A stretch of 64,000 nt of DNA. Origin: Pleomorphomonas sp. JP5. Lineage in GTDB: Bacteria > Pseudomonadota > Alphaproteobacteria > Rhizobiales > Pleomorphomonadaceae. The position numbers and the translations under genes are program-made. The stretch lies in NCBI RefSeq assembly GCF_023721815.1, contig NZ_JAMDLI010000013.1, positions 62,001 through 126,000 on the forward strand, written 5' to 3'. Below are positions 49,429 through 59,170 of this stretch, piece after piece; position 1 is the stretch's first letter; every line of letters starts with the position of its first letter. The notes beneath the pieces were generated by a model. That model was not told where the DNA came from, did no database searches, and was given only the letters and a program-made list of their open reading frames with translations.

Positions 49429-50481
49429 CTATGCCGTCGCCGGAACGAGGGGCGCTTGATCCAGCGTTTCGCCGTTGGCGAGCCGGATGTTGTCGAGGAA
49501 CTGCATCGCCGACCGACGCCAGGTGAAGGACAACGCGAGTTCGCGCGCTGCCTGCCGATCGATGGCGAGAGCGCCAAGACAGGCCGCCCTCAGGTCTTCA
49601 TCGAGAATGCCGGCATCGCTGTCGCCGAGAATGTCGAGCGGCCCCATCACCGGATAAGCGGCGACCGGCAGGCCCGAGGCCAGCGCCTCCAGAAGCACGT
49701 TGCCGAAGGTATCGGTGCGCGAGGGAAACACGAAAACGTCGGCCGACGCGTAGGCGCGAGCGAGATCCTCGCCGATCCTGACGCCGGCGAAGTGAACGTT
49801 CGGGTAGCGACGTTCGAGGCTCGCCCGCTGTGGCCCATCGCCAACCACCACCTTGGAGCCCGGCAAATCGAGCGCCAGAAACGCCTCGAGATTCTTCTCC
49901 ACGGCGACGCGTCCGACATTGATGAAAATCGGTCGCGGCAGATGATCGAACTCCCCTGCCTCGCCCGGCCGAGGGCGGAACAGGTCGGCATCGATGCCGC
50001 GTCCCCAGCGCATCAGGTTGCGGAAGCCTCGGGCGGACAGTTCGGCCGCCAGCGTGTCGGTAGCCACCATGCAGCCGGCGCCGCCATTGTGGAAGCGACG
50101 CACCAACGCGTAGAGCCAGGCTTCGGGGACCGGCAGCCGCGCCGACACATACTCGGGAAAACGGGTGTGATAGCTGGTGGTGTAGGGCATGCCATGGCGA
50201 CGGCACCACTTGCGCGCCTTGAGGCCGAGCGGCCCCTCGGTGGCAATGTGCACATAGGCCGGCTGGCCGCGTTCGATCTCGCGGGCCACCCGCCGGTAGG
50301 TCGAGATGGCGACCCGGATTTCCGGATAACTCGGCAGCGGCAGCGTCCGGAACAGATCCGGCGTCACCATGGTGACCTCGGCGCCCATGGCGATCAACTC
50401 GGCATTGGTACGCTCGATCGAGCGGACGACGCCGTTGACTTGCGGATGCCAGGCATCGGTGACGACGGTGATGCGCGTCAT
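49429..50481 (-). CDS. Glycosyltransferase family 4
   Basis: A 350-residue GT-B glycosyltransferase. The N-terminal domain opens MTRITVVTDAWHPQVNGVVR. The C-terminal domain has INVGRVAVEKNLEAFLAL, VVGDGPQRASLERRYP and the nucleotide-sugar E-x7-E region FVFPSRTDTFGNVLLEALAS. Related enzymes transfer mannose or glucuronic acid to lipids. Its start overlaps the stop of the upstream metallophosphoesterase gene by four bases, a pairing common in alphaproteobacteria and suggestive of glycolipid synthesis; the acceptor is not known. Confidence 0.9.
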   Translation of the reverse strand: MTRITVVTDAWHPQVNGVVRSIERTNAELIAMGAEVTMVTPDLFRTLPLPSYPEIRVAISTYRRVAREIERGQPAYVHIATEGPLGLKARKWCRRHGMPYTTSYHTRFPEYVSARLPVPEAWLYALVRRFHNGGAGCMVATDTLAAELSARGFRNLMRWGRGIDADLFRPRPGEAGEFDHLPRPIFINVGRVAVEKNLEAFLALDLPGSKVVVGDGPQRASLERRYPNVHFAGVRIGEDLARAYASADVFVFPSRTDTFGNVLLEALASGLPVAAYPVMGPLDILGDSDAGILDEDLRAACLGALAIDRQAARELALSFTWRRSAMQFLDNIRLANGETLDQAPLVPATA

Positions 50482-51281
50482 TCCGCGGCCTCGGCGCGCG
50501 GCAGCATGAGGGGCTGCTGCCGTTCGTGCTCGAGGCGAGTCCAGCGGATGATCTCCATGCTGCCGTCGTGGTTCTCGGCAATGGCCGTGCAGCTCTCCAC
50601 CCAGTCGCCGGTGTTGACGTAGGCGATGCCGTTCATGTCGCGCATGGTGGCGTGGTGGATGTGGCCGCAGATGACGCCGTCGGCGCCGACCCGCCGCGCC
50701 TCATAAGCCAGGGCGTCCTCGAAGGCGCCGATGAAGTTGACCGCGTTCTTGACCCGAAGCTTGGCCCAGGCCGACAGCGACCAGTAGGGCAACCCGACGA
50801 AACGCCTTGCCCTGTTCAGCCATGTGTTGATCCACAGCGCCGTCTCGTAGGCCCAGTCGCCGAGATAGGCGAGCCAGCGGGCATGCCGCACCACCACGTC
50901 GAACTGGTCGCCGTGGATCACCAGGAACCGCCGGCCGTCCGCCGCCTCGTGCAGGCAGCGATCCATCACCTCGACGCCGCCGAAATGGGTCCCGAGATAG
51001 TCGCGCAGGAATTCGTCGTGATTGCCGGGAATGTAGACGACGCGTGCGCCCTTGCGGGCCTTGCGCAACAGCTTCTGCACGACGTCGTTGTGGCTTTGCG
51101 TCCAGAACCAGGAGCGGCGCATCCTCCAGCCGTCGACGATGTCACCGACGAGATAGATCGTCTCCGCCTCGTGGACGCGCATGAAGTCCAGCAGAAGATC
51201 CGCCTGGCAATCACGCGTACCGAGATGAATGTCCGACAGGAACAACGCTCTGAGGCTTCGAGTAGTATTGGTGTCGGTCAT
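50478..51281 (-). CDS. LpxH-like metallophosphoesterase (UDP-2,3-diacylglucosamine diphosphatase family)
   Basis: A 267-residue calcineurin-like phosphoesterase. Metal-binding motifs are LFLSDIHLGT, LVGDIVDGW, YIPGNHDEFL, LVIHGDQFD and ICGHIHHAT, with NTGDWVESC near the end. The family name is UDP-2,3-diacylglucosamine diphosphatase, but members paired with a glycosyltransferase as here probably act on another lipid-linked phosphate. Start at 51281 (MTDTNTTRS); in-frame TTG or ATG codons up to 51332 are alternatives, since the ribosome site is weak. AAAAGGAGG at 51349-51357 suggests that a longer form may be made. Confidence 0.88.
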   Translation of the reverse strand: MTDTNTTRSLRALFLSDIHLGTRDCQADLLLDFMRVHEAETIYLVGDIVDGWRMRRSWFWTQSHNDVVQKLLRKARKGARVVYIPGNHDEFLRDYLGTHFGGVEVMDRCLHEAADGRRFLVIHGDQFDVVVRHARWLAYLGDWAYETALWINTWLNRARRFVGLPYWSLSAWAKLRVKNAVNFIGAFEDALAYEARRVGADGVICGHIHHATMRDMNGIAYVNTGDWVESCTAIAENHDGSMEIIRWTRLEHERQQPLMLPRAEAAE

Positions 51282-51442
51282 GGCAAACAAAGATGCGCGC
51301 TGCATCTTCTCCGAGGCGGGAATCGACGGCAATTCGCTGATCCCAATGCCTCCTTTTGTCCCGACAGCTTCTCAGTTTTATGACAGGAACGCCGAATTTC
51401 CTCCTGATCGCCATCGGCGAAAGCACGCAGTCGTCCATAGAT

Positions 51443-51473
51443 ACAAAACGGCCCGGTCGATGCCGGGCCGTTG
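51443..51473 (-). terminator. Terminator of pgl
   Basis: Stem ACGGCCCGG / CCGGGCCGT with a six-base loop, followed by TTTTG on the minus strand, 25 bp past the pgl stop. Confidence 0.85.
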
Positions 51474-51497
51474 TGTTCTGAGATTACTCGGCACCGA

Positions 51498-52190
51498 TCA
51501 GGGGCACCAGAGAACCTTCACCAGCTTCTCCGACTTGAGGAGACTGCGCACCGGCATCTCAAGCACATCGTCACCGGCCACCGCCTTTTCGAAGGCGGCG
51601 CGCTTCTCGGCGCCTTCGATGTGCAGCAGGATTTCGTCGGCGCCCAGCAGCAGAGGCAGGGTCAGGGTGATGCGCGGCTCGCCCGCGGCCTTGGCGTTGA
51701 TCGCCATCACCTGCGCCTTGCAATCGGGCGAGTTGGCGGCGGCGAGGTTGTCGCCACCTGGGTAGAACGAGGCGGTATGACCGTCCTCGCCCATGCCGAG
51801 CACCACGGCGGCGAACGGAAGCGGCAGATCGGCGATCACCTTCCCCACCTCGGCCACGGCCTCTTCGGGCGTGGGAACCAGCCGGTAGAGTGGCACGAAC
51901 TCGATATTGCTGAGCGGCCCCTTGAGGAGATGGCGGCGGGCAAGGCCGGCGTTCGAGCGCTCGTGCGTCTCGGGAACCCAGCGCTCGTCAACAAGCGTCA
52001 CCACGACGTCGTTCCAGGGCATGCGGTAGCGCGACATCGCTTCCAGGAAGCGCACCGGCGTCTTGCCCCCCGACAACGCCAGCGCCGCCTTGCCATGCAG
52101 GCGGATCGTGTGGGCGAGCGCACCGGCGACCTCGACGGTCAAGGCATCGGCAAGCGCAGCGCCATTCTCGTACTCCTGAAACTCGTACAT
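51498..52190 (-). CDS. pgl: 6-phosphogluconolactonase
   Basis: A 230-residue enzyme that hydrolyses 6-phosphogluconolactone in the pentose phosphate and Entner-Doudoroff pathways. Motifs are ALALSGGKTPVRFLEAM, VTLVDERWVPETHERSN and VVLGMGEDGHTASFYPGGD. GGAGGAAGGT stands directly before the ATG at 52190. No zwf or edd is adjacent; the upstream gene in the same direction is pgi. Confidence 0.96.
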   Translation of the reverse strand: MYEFQEYENGAALADALTVEVAGALAHTIRLHGKAALALSGGKTPVRFLEAMSRYRMPWNDVVVTLVDERWVPETHERSNAGLARRHLLKGPLSNIEFVPLYRLVPTPEEAVAEVGKVIADLPLPFAAVVLGMGEDGHTASFYPGGDNLAAANSPDCKAQVMAINAKAAGEPRITLTLPLLLGADEILLHIEGAEKRAAFEKAVAGDDVLEMPVRSLLKSEKLVKVLWCP

Positions 52191-52310
52191 ACCTTCCTCC
52201 AGATCGGCGACCCCGTGACGCCGCCGGCTGTCATCGGCTGCACGGCGGTTGGGCCAAAGCGTCGGACGATGCCGCGCCGGCCAGCTTTCCCCTTGTTCAA
52301 ATATACACAA

Positions 52311-52334
52311 TCGGCCGGCGTTGGCACCGGCCGA
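52311..52334. repeat. Inverted repeat between pgi and pgl
   Basis: TCGGCCGG and CCGGCCGA flank eight bases. It stands in the pgi-pgl gap behind the pgi terminator. Without a clear T-run its role (second terminator or leader structure) is open. Confidence 0.5.
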
Positions 52335-52390
52335 CTTTACACAATACCGGAAAACCCGCGCCAAAACGCCTCACGGCGACGACGGCACGG

Positions 52391-52422
52391 GAAAAGCCGG
52401 CGGCGAACCCGCTCGCCGGCTC
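52391..52422 (-). terminator. Terminator of pgi
   Basis: Stem GCCGGCG-(A)-GCG / CGC-CGCCGGC with loop GGTT, then TTTTCCC on the minus strand, 12 bp past the pgi stop. Confidence 0.82.
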
Positions 52423-52433
52423 CATCAGAAGGC

Positions 52434-54077
52434 TCAATCCTTCCGCAGCGCCTTGATGGCCGCAACCAGTCCCTTGGTCGACACGTCCTGGCTCGCAGCC
52501 GGCTCCGCCTCGCCCTTGAGAACCGGCAACAGACGGTTGGCCAGTTCCTTGCCGAGCTCGACGCCCCACTGGTCGTAGGAGTTGACGCCCCAGATGGTGC
52601 CCTGCACGAACACCTTGTGCTCGTAGATGGCGATCAGGCGACCGAGCGTCTTCGGATCGAGCGTCCGATAGAGGATGGTGTTGGTCGGGCGGTTGCCCGG
52701 GAAAGCCTTGTGCGGCGCCAGCGCTGCGATATCGGCATCGGACTTGCCGGCCTTCTTCAGCTCGGCGGCGGCTTCCTCAGCCGTCTTGCCCAGCATCAGG
52801 GCCTCGGTCTGGGCCAGAACGTTGGACAGGAGCTTGGCGTGGTGATCGCCCACCTGCTCGTGCGGCACGGCGGCGGCCAGGAAGTCGGCCGGGATGACGT
52901 CGGTGCCCTGGTGGATCAGCTGATAGAAGGCGTGCTGGCCATTGGTGCCGGGCTCGCCCCAGACGATCGGACCGGACGCGCGCGGCACCGGCGTGCCGTC
53001 GGTACGCACGCCCTTGCCGTTCGACTCCATGTCGAGCTGCTGGAGATAGGCGGCGAAGCGCGAAAGGCGCTGATCGTAGGGAAGCACGGCGTGAGTCGAG
53101 AAGCCCCAGACGTTGCGATACCAGACGCCGAGAAGGCCGAGGATCACCGGGATGTTCTTCTCGAGCGGAGCGGTGCGGAAGTGGTTGTCCACCTCATGCG
53201 CGCCGGAGAGGAAGGCGACGAAGTTGTCGAAGCCGACGGCGATCGCCACCGGCAGGCCGATGGCCGACCACACCGAATAACGGCCGCCGACCCAGTCCCA
53301 GAAGCCGAAGGCGCGCTTCACGTCCATGCCGAAGGCGGCTACCTTGTCGAGCGCGGTCGAAACCGCGCAGAAATGCGCGCCCACCGCCGCCTCGCCGAGG
53401 CTCTGCTTGATCCACTCGCGGGCGGTGCCGGCGTTGGTCATGGTCTCGGAGGTGGTGAAGGTCTTCGACGCGATGACGAACAGCGTCGTCTTGGGATCGA
53501 GTCCGGCGAGCGTGTCGGAGATATGAGCGCCATCGACGTTCGACACGTAGTGCAGGCGCGGGCCGTTGCCCCAGTAGGGCGACAGAGCGATGGTCGCCAT
53601 GGCCGGGCCGAGATCGGAGCCGCCGATGCCGATGTTGACGACGTCGGTGAACTTGGCGCCGGTCGAGGACGCAATCTTGCCGGAGCGGATGCCCTCCGCG
53701 AAGTCCTTGATGCGGCCGAGCACCTCGTTGACGTCCGGCATCACGTCCTTGCCATCGACGATGACCGGCGTGTTGGCGCGGTTGCGCAGCGCCGTATGCA
53801 GCACGGCGCGCTTCTCGGTGGTGTTGATGATGGCGCCGGAGAACATGGCGTCGCGACGCTCGGCGACGCCGGCCGCCTTGGCCAGCTCGATCAGCAGCGC
53901 GAAGGCATCGGCATCGAGGCGATTCTTCGAGAAATCGAGCAGCATGTCGTCGAGATGCACGCTGAAGCGGTCGAAACGACCGGCGTCCTCGGCAAACAGC
54001 TTGCGCATGGGGCGATCGGCCAGCTCGGCCTTCTTGGCTTCCAGACGCTTGAAGATAGGATCCAGCTCCGCGACCAT
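52434..54077 (-). CDS. pgi: Glucose-6-phosphate isomerase
   Basis: A 547-residue enzyme interconverting glucose 6-phosphate and fructose 6-phosphate. Motifs are [57 protein letters not shown] and [20 protein letters not shown]. The start at 54077 (MVAELDP) has GGGAG nine bases upstream; a GTG two codons before is less likely. Full length and apparently intact. Confidence 0.97.
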   Translation of the reverse strand: MVAELDPIFKRLEAKKAELADRPMRKLFAEDAGRFDRFSVHLDDMLLDFSKNRLDADAFALLIELAKAAGVAERRDAMFSGAIINTTEKRAVLHTALRNRANTPVIVDGKDVMPDVNEVLGRIKDFAEGIRSGKIASSTGAKFTDVVNIGIGGSDLGPAMATIALSPYWGNGPRLHYVSNVDGAHISDTLAGLDPKTTLFVIASKTFTTSETMTNAGTAREWIKQSLGEAAVGAHFCAVSTALDKVAAFGMDVKRAFGFWDWVGGRYSVWSAIGLPVAIAVGFDNFVAFLSGAHEVDNHFRTAPLEKNIPVILGLLGVWYRNVWGFSTHAVLPYDQRLSRFAAYLQQLDMESNGKGVRTDGTPVPRASGPIVWGEPGTNGQHAFYQLIHQGTDVIPADFLAAAVPHEQVGDHHAKLLSNVLAQTEALMLGKTAEEAAAELKKAGKSDADIAALAPHKAFPGNRPTNTILYRTLDPKTLGRLIAIYEHKVFVQGTIWGVNSYDQWGVELGKELANRLLPVLKGEAEPAASQDVSTKGLVAAIKALRKD

Positions 54078-54256
54078 GTTCACGCACTCCCAATGCCGGG
54101 CCGTTGCCCGCTTATGTTCCGCCGAATGGAGCGGGATATTACGGAGCGTCGCCGAGCAAGGCTAGTACCTTCGTCTAGGTTTGATTGCGAACGCGAGCTC
54201 CTGTCGCGGCAAGTGATTGAAAACGCCTGGCATCAGCCCTCATCAACTGCTCGTGC

Positions 54257-55054
54257 TCACCACCAGGCGTGGAAGTGGTGGACCGGGCCGTGGCCGTGGC
54301 CGATATCCAGCCGGTCGGCGGCGACGATGGCCGCCGTGACATAGGCCTTGCCCTCCTCGACGGCGGCAACAAGGCTCAGCCCCTTGGCGAGGCCGGCGGC
54401 GATGGCCGAGGAAAGCGTACAGCCGGTGCCATGGGTGTTGAGCGTCGCATGGCGTGGCGCCGTCAGCCAGTGCGCACCATCGGCGTCGAGATAGAGGTCG
54501 GCGCTTTCCGCCCCGCCGCCATGACCGCCCTTGATGAGCACCGCCCTGGGGCCGAGGGAGAGCAACTCGCGCGCCGCAGCCAGCATGTCGTCGGGCGTTT
54601 CATCGACCGTCCGGCCCAACAGCTTGCCGGCTTCCGGCAGGTTTGGCGTGATCAGTCTGGCGAGCGGAAACAGTTCCTCACGCAATGTCGTCACCGCCTC
54701 GGCCTTCAGAAGGCTGTCGCCCGAGGTCGCCACCATCACCGGATCCAGCACGACACGGTTCTGGCCGTAATCCCTGAGTCCGGCGGCAACGGTGCGGATC
54801 AGCTCGGGGCTGGCCAGCATGCCGATCTTCACGGCGTTGACGGTCAGGTCGGAGAAGACGGCGTCGATCTCGGCGCGGACGAAATCGGCCGGTGCCTCAT
54901 GGATAGCCATTACGCCCCGCGTGTTCTGCGCGGTCAACGCCGTGATCACCGATGCGCCATAGACGCCAAGCGCCGAAAAGGTCTTGAGGTCGGCCTGGAT
55001 GCCGGCGCCACCGCCCGAGTCCGATCCTGCGATGGTGACCGCGATCGCCGTCAT
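54257..55054 (-). CDS. thiD: Hydroxymethylpyrimidine/phosphomethylpyrimidine kinase
   Basis: A 265-residue ribokinase-fold enzyme that phosphorylates HMP and HMP-P in thiamine synthesis. Motifs are [49 protein letters not shown] and [19 protein letters not shown] (catalytic Asp/Cys region is standard). The end is rich in His, Gly and Trp ([16 protein letters not shown]), as usual in this family. ATGA overlap with thiE upstream. Last gene of thiO-thiE-thiD. Confidence 0.96.
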   Translation of the reverse strand: MTAIAVTIAGSDSGGGAGIQADLKTFSALGVYGASVITALTAQNTRGVMAIHEAPADFVRAEIDAVFSDLTVNAVKIGMLASPELIRTVAAGLRDYGQNRVVLDPVMVATSGDSLLKAEAVTTLREELFPLARLITPNLPEAGKLLGRTVDETPDDMLAAARELLSLGPRAVLIKGGHGGGAESADLYLDADGAHWLTAPRHATLNTHGTGCTLSSAIAAGLAKGLSLVAAVEEGKAYVTAAIVAADRLDIGHGHGPVHHFHAWW

Positions 55055-55659
55055 GCCCGCGTCTCCCAAGCCTTGGCCACGTCGAGCCACTCGGTCATCC
55101 GGGCCTCGGGGCTCGCCGCCGATAGAACATCGGAAATCACCGCCACGCTGTCGGCCCCGGCGTCCCAGCAGATCGGCGCCCGGTCGAGCGAGATGCCGCC
55201 GATCGCCACCAGCGGCTTCCTGGCGATGCGCTTCCATTCCGTGAGCAGCTCCGGCCCGCTCGCCGGCGCGGCATCGTCCTTCGAGACGGTCGACCAGATC
55301 GGTCCGAGCGCGACGTGGTCCGGATCGACGGCCAACGCCCGATCCAGCTCCGCCCGGTTGGCAGTGGACACGCCGAAGCGGATACCAGCGGCCCGTATGG
55401 CCTTGAGGTCGGCGGTATCGAGATCTTCCTGGCCGAGATGCAGCCACTCGGCGCCGAACTCGATGGCCTCCCGCCAGTGGTCGTTGACCACGCAGATGGC
55501 GCCAGCCGCCTTGCAGAGGGCGAGCGAGTCGGCGATTTCCTTGCGTCGGGTCTCGATATCGGGCGCCTTGGTGCGGATCTGCACCAGCTTCAGACCGAGC
55601 GGAAGCAGGCGCGGCAACCAGGCGGCGCGGTCGATGATGAGGTAGAAGCGGTCGAGCAT
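55051..55659 (-). CDS. thiE: Thiamine phosphate synthase
   Basis: A 202-residue TIM-barrel enzyme joining HMP-PP and thiazole phosphate. Motifs are [71 protein letters not shown] and PLVAIGGIS. It overlaps thiD by four bases and follows thiO by 33 bp. Confidence 0.92.
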   Translation of the reverse strand: MLDRFYLIIDRAAWLPRLLPLGLKLVQIRTKAPDIETRRKEIADSLALCKAAGAICVVNDHWREAIEFGAEWLHLGQEDLDTADLKAIRAAGIRFGVSTANRAELDRALAVDPDHVALGPIWSTVSKDDAAPASGPELLTEWKRIARKPLVAIGGISLDRAPICWDAGADSVAVISDVLSAASPEARMTEWLDVAKAWETRA

Positions 55660-55692
55660 GGGCGGTCCGTCAGGAAACAGGAAAAGGCGGGA

Positions 55693-56718
55693 TCAGTGGC
55701 GCTGCGGCCGGCTGGCGTGGATGACCTTGGTCGCCTGCGTGTAGATCACGCGCAACAGGTCCTCGGCAATGGCCGGCGCCACCATCCAGCCATAGCGGAA
55801 CAGGCCGTTGATGGCGATGATCCGCTCGCCAACGACCACCTTCGGCACGCCGTTCATCAACACCGGCATCAACCCGGCGCGCAGCTCCAGAACCTCCGCG
55901 TCGGCAAAGGCCGGCAGCAGGGACACGGCGTGCATCATCAGTTCGCCGGCCGACCGCACCGACACGCCACTACGGTCGTCATCGACCGTCGTGGCGCCGA
56001 TCACGTAGATGCCTTGGCCACGCGGCGTCACATAGAGCGAATGCCGGTTGTGCAGCAGTCGGATCGGGCGGCTGAGCTCGATCTTGTGGCTGCGCACGAT
56101 GGCCATTTCCGCCGTGACGGCGCGTAGTTCGGGGAAGCGGTCGCGCGCGCCAAGACCGCGCGTGTCGACGATGCGTTCGGCGTGCAACCCTTCGATCGTG
56201 CCGACCCAGTCGAAACGGATCCGGATGCCGCCGGCTTCGAGAACGTCCTTGAGGCCGTTGAACAGGATGCGCGGATCGGCGTGCGCGGCCTTCGGAAAGA
56301 ACATGCCCCGGTTGTAGATGCCTGCGAGCGCCGGCTCCAGGGCGGCGATCAGTTCCTCGTCGAGCCAGTCGTAGTTGAGAACGAACGTGGAATAGTCGTC
56401 GAGCGCCGTCGTCTGGCGGCGGTTGCCAAGCACCAGGGCGCCATTGGTGATCAGGCCGGGAGCCAGCGTCGGCCACAGCTCGATCGAGCGACGCCCGAGA
56501 TCGACGATCGTGGCGTCGGCGGCGTCCGCCTCGCAGTCGGGAGCAAGAACACCCGTCCCATTCCAGGCGGGGGAAGCAGAGAAGTCGCTCTGCCGCTCGT
56601 AGATCGCCACCTTGAGGCCCGCACGGGCGCACATCAGGGCCGTGACAAGCCCCATGGGGCCGGCGCCGACGATCGCCACGTCCACCGTTTCGCGTTTGCC
56701 GCTCGCAATTTCGCTCAT
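55693..56718 (-). CDS. thiO: FAD-dependent glycine oxidase, ThiO-like
   Basis: A 341-residue flavoprotein of the D-amino-acid oxidase family. The dinucleotide fold is VAIVGAGPMGLVTALMCARA. VTAEMAIVRSHKIELSRPIR, LYVTPRGQGIYVIGATTVDD and NGLFRYGWMVAPAIAEDLL follow in the usual order. ThiO supplies the imine of glycine for the thiazole. It is the first gene of thiO-thiE-thiD. thiC, thiS and thiG, usual companions, are absent, and I found no TPP riboswitch (CTGAGA core) upstream. Confidence 0.88.
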   Translation of the reverse strand: MSEIASGKRETVDVAIVGAGPMGLVTALMCARAGLKVAIYERQSDFSASPAWNGTGVLAPDCEADAADATIVDLGRRSIELWPTLAPGLITNGALVLGNRRQTTALDDYSTFVLNYDWLDEELIAALEPALAGIYNRGMFFPKAAHADPRILFNGLKDVLEAGGIRIRFDWVGTIEGLHAERIVDTRGLGARDRFPELRAVTAEMAIVRSHKIELSRPIRLLHNRHSLYVTPRGQGIYVIGATTVDDDRSGVSVRSAGELMMHAVSLLPAFADAEVLELRAGLMPVLMNGVPKVVVGERIIAINGLFRYGWMVAPAIAEDLLRVIYTQATKVIHASRPQRH

Positions 56719-56861
56719 CGGATATCTCTCACGCAGAAGCCTTTGCTCGCGGACCCTGCTGCATCTCTTTGGCCCGCACCTCGAAAAGTGTCAACGCCAT
56801 CCCGTCCCCCGCAGGGCCAACCATCCAGCAACACGCGCCGATGAAGCCCCGGAACCGAAGT

Positions 56862-57014
56862 CGCATTGCGGCTTCCGGCGCCAAGCGGCGCCGCGCGGAG
56901 CGGGTCTTTCGTGGCGAAGCCTCGAAAGACGAAAAGCGAAGCGGAAGCCAAGGGCCGGAGGCCCGCCGGCAACTGAGGCTGAATAAAAACCACCCGCCGG
57001 CGACTGAGGCTGAA
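56862..57014. repeat. Cluster of inverted and direct repeats between thiO and the DMT gene
   Basis: The region contains the hairpins GGCGCC-AAGC-GGCGCC and GTCTTTCG-loop-CGAAAGAC, a palindrome GGGCCGGAGGCCC, and two 22-base direct repeats (56962-56983 and 56993-57014) differing at one base, the second ending one base before the DMT gene stop. It resembles a dispersed extragenic palindromic element and may also terminate the DMT transcript. Confidence 0.6.
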
Positions 57015-57015
57015 A

Positions 57016-57942
57016 CTAAGTCGGCGTATCGGCGCTCCGCGCCTTGGCCTTGGCTTCGAGGATACCGAGACGCCGCTCCCGCCAGACGACGAACACGCCG
57101 GAGGCAATCACCACCATAGAGCCGGCGAGCACCGCCGCCGTCGGAACGTCGCCGAACACCATGTAGGAGATGATGACGATCCAGATCATGTTGATGTAGT
57201 CGAAGGGGGCGATCACCGACGCTTCGGCAAGGCGGTAGGATTGCGTCATCAGCACCTGTCCGATGCCGCCGAACAGGCCGGCGACGATCAGCATGGTGAC
57301 ATCGGCAAGGTCCGGGGCCACCCAGCCGAAAGGCAGCGTCACGAAGGAAAACACCGAACCGCAGGCCAGGAAGTAGAAGACGATGGCTCCGGTGGTTTCG
57401 GTCGCGGTCAACTCGCGCACGGTGACGGCGGCGACCGCCCCGAGCATGGCCGAGCCGAGCGCGCAAGCCGCGCCGACCGCCCGATCGCCCTGCAGGCCGG
57501 CACTCAAGCCGCCCATCTGCTCCGACAGCACGATCAGCACGCCGAGAAAGCCAATGCCGACGGCGCCCCAGCGGAACGCCCGAACACGTTCGTGCAGCAG
57601 CAGAGCGGCGAAACAGACACCGAACAGCGGCCCGGAGTAACTGATGGCTGTGGCGTCCGGCAGCGGCAGATAGGAGACCGCCGTGAACCAGCAGAACATG
57701 GATGCGGTTCCGACCAGCGAACGGCGCACATGGCCGAACGGACGAGCCGTCGCAAGAGAGGCAGGAAAAACGCCGAGAACCGCAAGGTAGACGATGACCG
57801 GGACGATGCCGAAGAACGAACGGAAGAACAGGATTTCCCCTGGCGGCACGCGGCCGGACACCAGCTTGATCAGCGTCAGCATGATGGCGAAGGCGATGGT
57901 CGAGGCGAGCTTGAAAAGAACGCCCGCGGCAGTCGGCGACAT
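57016..57942 (-). CDS. DMT-family (EamA) transporter
   Basis: A 308-residue inner-membrane protein with ten helices in two EamA repeats. Landmarks are FAIMLTLIKLVSGRVPPGEI, LFFRSFFGIVPVIVYL, PDATAISYSGPLFGVCFAAL in the first half and LTATETTGAIVFYFLACGSV in the second. Substrate unknown; related proteins export metabolites or amino acids. Confidence 0.9.
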   Translation of the reverse strand: MSPTAAGVLFKLASTIAFAIMLTLIKLVSGRVPPGEILFFRSFFGIVPVIVYLAVLGVFPASLATARPFGHVRRSLVGTASMFCWFTAVSYLPLPDATAISYSGPLFGVCFAALLLHERVRAFRWGAVGIGFLGVLIVLSEQMGGLSAGLQGDRAVGAACALGSAMLGAVAAVTVRELTATETTGAIVFYFLACGSVFSFVTLPFGWVAPDLADVTMLIVAGLFGGIGQVLMTQSYRLAEASVIAPFDYINMIWIVIISYMVFGDVPTAAVLAGSMVVIASGVFVVWRERRLGILEAKAKARSADTPT

Positions 57943-58041
57943 GGGGAAATGAGCTCCTTGCTCAGCCGCTTATATAGAGATTTGCCGCGGGACCAAGTCC
58001 CGATTTGTCATATTTTTAGCCTTCGCGCCCAAGGGCCCGCT

Positions 58042-58920
58042 TCAGGCAAGGCGTGACTTCAGAAAATCGACCGTGCGCTGCCAGGCGAGATCGGCCGCCG
58101 CCTTGTCGTAGCGCGCCGCCGACGTGTCGTTGTTGAAGGCGTGGTTGACGCCCGGATACATGTGCATCTCATAAGGTTTGCCTGCCGCCTTCAACGCCGC
58201 TTCGAACACCGGAATGCCGGCGTTGATGCGATCGTCGAGCCCGGCGTAATGCAACAGGAGAGGCGCCTTGATGGCCGCCACCGCCTCGGCCACCGGCTGG
58301 GCGCCGTAGTAGGATACCGCCGCACCGAGATCGGGATCGGCCACCGCCGTCTGCAACGACAATCCGCCACCCCAGCAAAAACCGACGCTGCCGGCCTTGC
58401 CGTTGCCTCCCACATGGCCCCGCAGGAAGGTGGCGGCAGCAACCGAGTTGCCCACGGCCTTCATCCTGTCGAGCGCGCCGATCATCTCGCGCGCCTTGTC
58501 CTCGTCGGCGGGCGTTCCGCCGGCCGGCGACAGGAAGTCCGGCGCGAGAACCATGAAGCCTTCCAGGGCGAGGCGGCGAGCGACGTCTTCGATGTGGCCA
58601 TTGAGCCCACGGTTCTCGTGGATCACCATCACCGCCGGCAGCGGCCCGGCCACCAGGGTGGGACGGACGAGATAGCCCTTCATCGTTCCGCCATCGCCGG
58701 GGAACTCGACCGTCGAGGTGTCGAGCCGGCTGTCAGTCGCCTCGACCATGGCCGCCTGGGCCTGCCGAGCCTCGATCAGCGGCACGATGGCCGCCGCCGC
58801 CGCGCCCGAACCGGCGAGCTTTGCCAGCTTCTCCATGAAGCCGCGGCGATCCAGCGTCAGGTGGGTATACTCGTCATAGAGACGGATCATGTCCTGCGTG
58901 ATGACGATGCGTTCGCTCAT
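58042..58920 (-). CDS. Dienelactone hydrolase family protein with Tat-like leader
   Basis: A 292-residue alpha/beta hydrolase. The catalytic triad is visible: nucleophile in SVGFCWGGGLS (Cys), Asp in HYAGLDDRINAG and His in GVNHAFNND. The N-terminal part has a twin-arginine segment LDRRGFMEKLAKLAGSG followed by an Ala-rich hydrophobic stretch and AQA, a possible Tat signal placed unusually about 25 residues in. Start at 58920 with GGGAGC six bases upstream. Natural substrate not known. Confidence 0.88.
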   Translation of the reverse strand: MSERIVITQDMIRLYDEYTHLTLDRRGFMEKLAKLAGSGAAAAAIVPLIEARQAQAAMVEATDSRLDTSTVEFPGDGGTMKGYLVRPTLVAGPLPAVMVIHENRGLNGHIEDVARRLALEGFMVLAPDFLSPAGGTPADEDKAREMIGALDRMKAVGNSVAAATFLRGHVGGNGKAGSVGFCWGGGLSLQTAVADPDLGAAVSYYGAQPVAEAVAAIKAPLLLHYAGLDDRINAGIPVFEAALKAAGKPYEMHMYPGVNHAFNNDTSAARYDKAAADLAWQRTVDFLKSRLA

Positions 58921-59170
58921 GTCGATGCTCCCTGGGGTCCGCTCCGCGCCCTTCGCCAGGAGTAGTTCACGAAGCGAATATCGCAGCAAAACGAACCACT
59001 TACGATCTGTTGTTTCGGTGGAGCTTCTGGATTCGGTACTTGAATCTCTTGATTAGGACGAGCGTCAAAAGCCGAGTTCAGCTCCCCCGGGTGCAAAACG
59101 CCCCGCGCCCATGCCGACACTCACGTATTTTTACTGATATGTAAACCGCATAATTCCGCCATCGCGGCCA

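Noticed and set aside
56729-56863. Minus-strand frame of about 45 residues starting MRLRFRGFIGACCWM
   Set aside because: It sits in a repeat-rich intergenic region, lacks a ribosome site and resembles no family I know. It could be part of a dispersed repeat.
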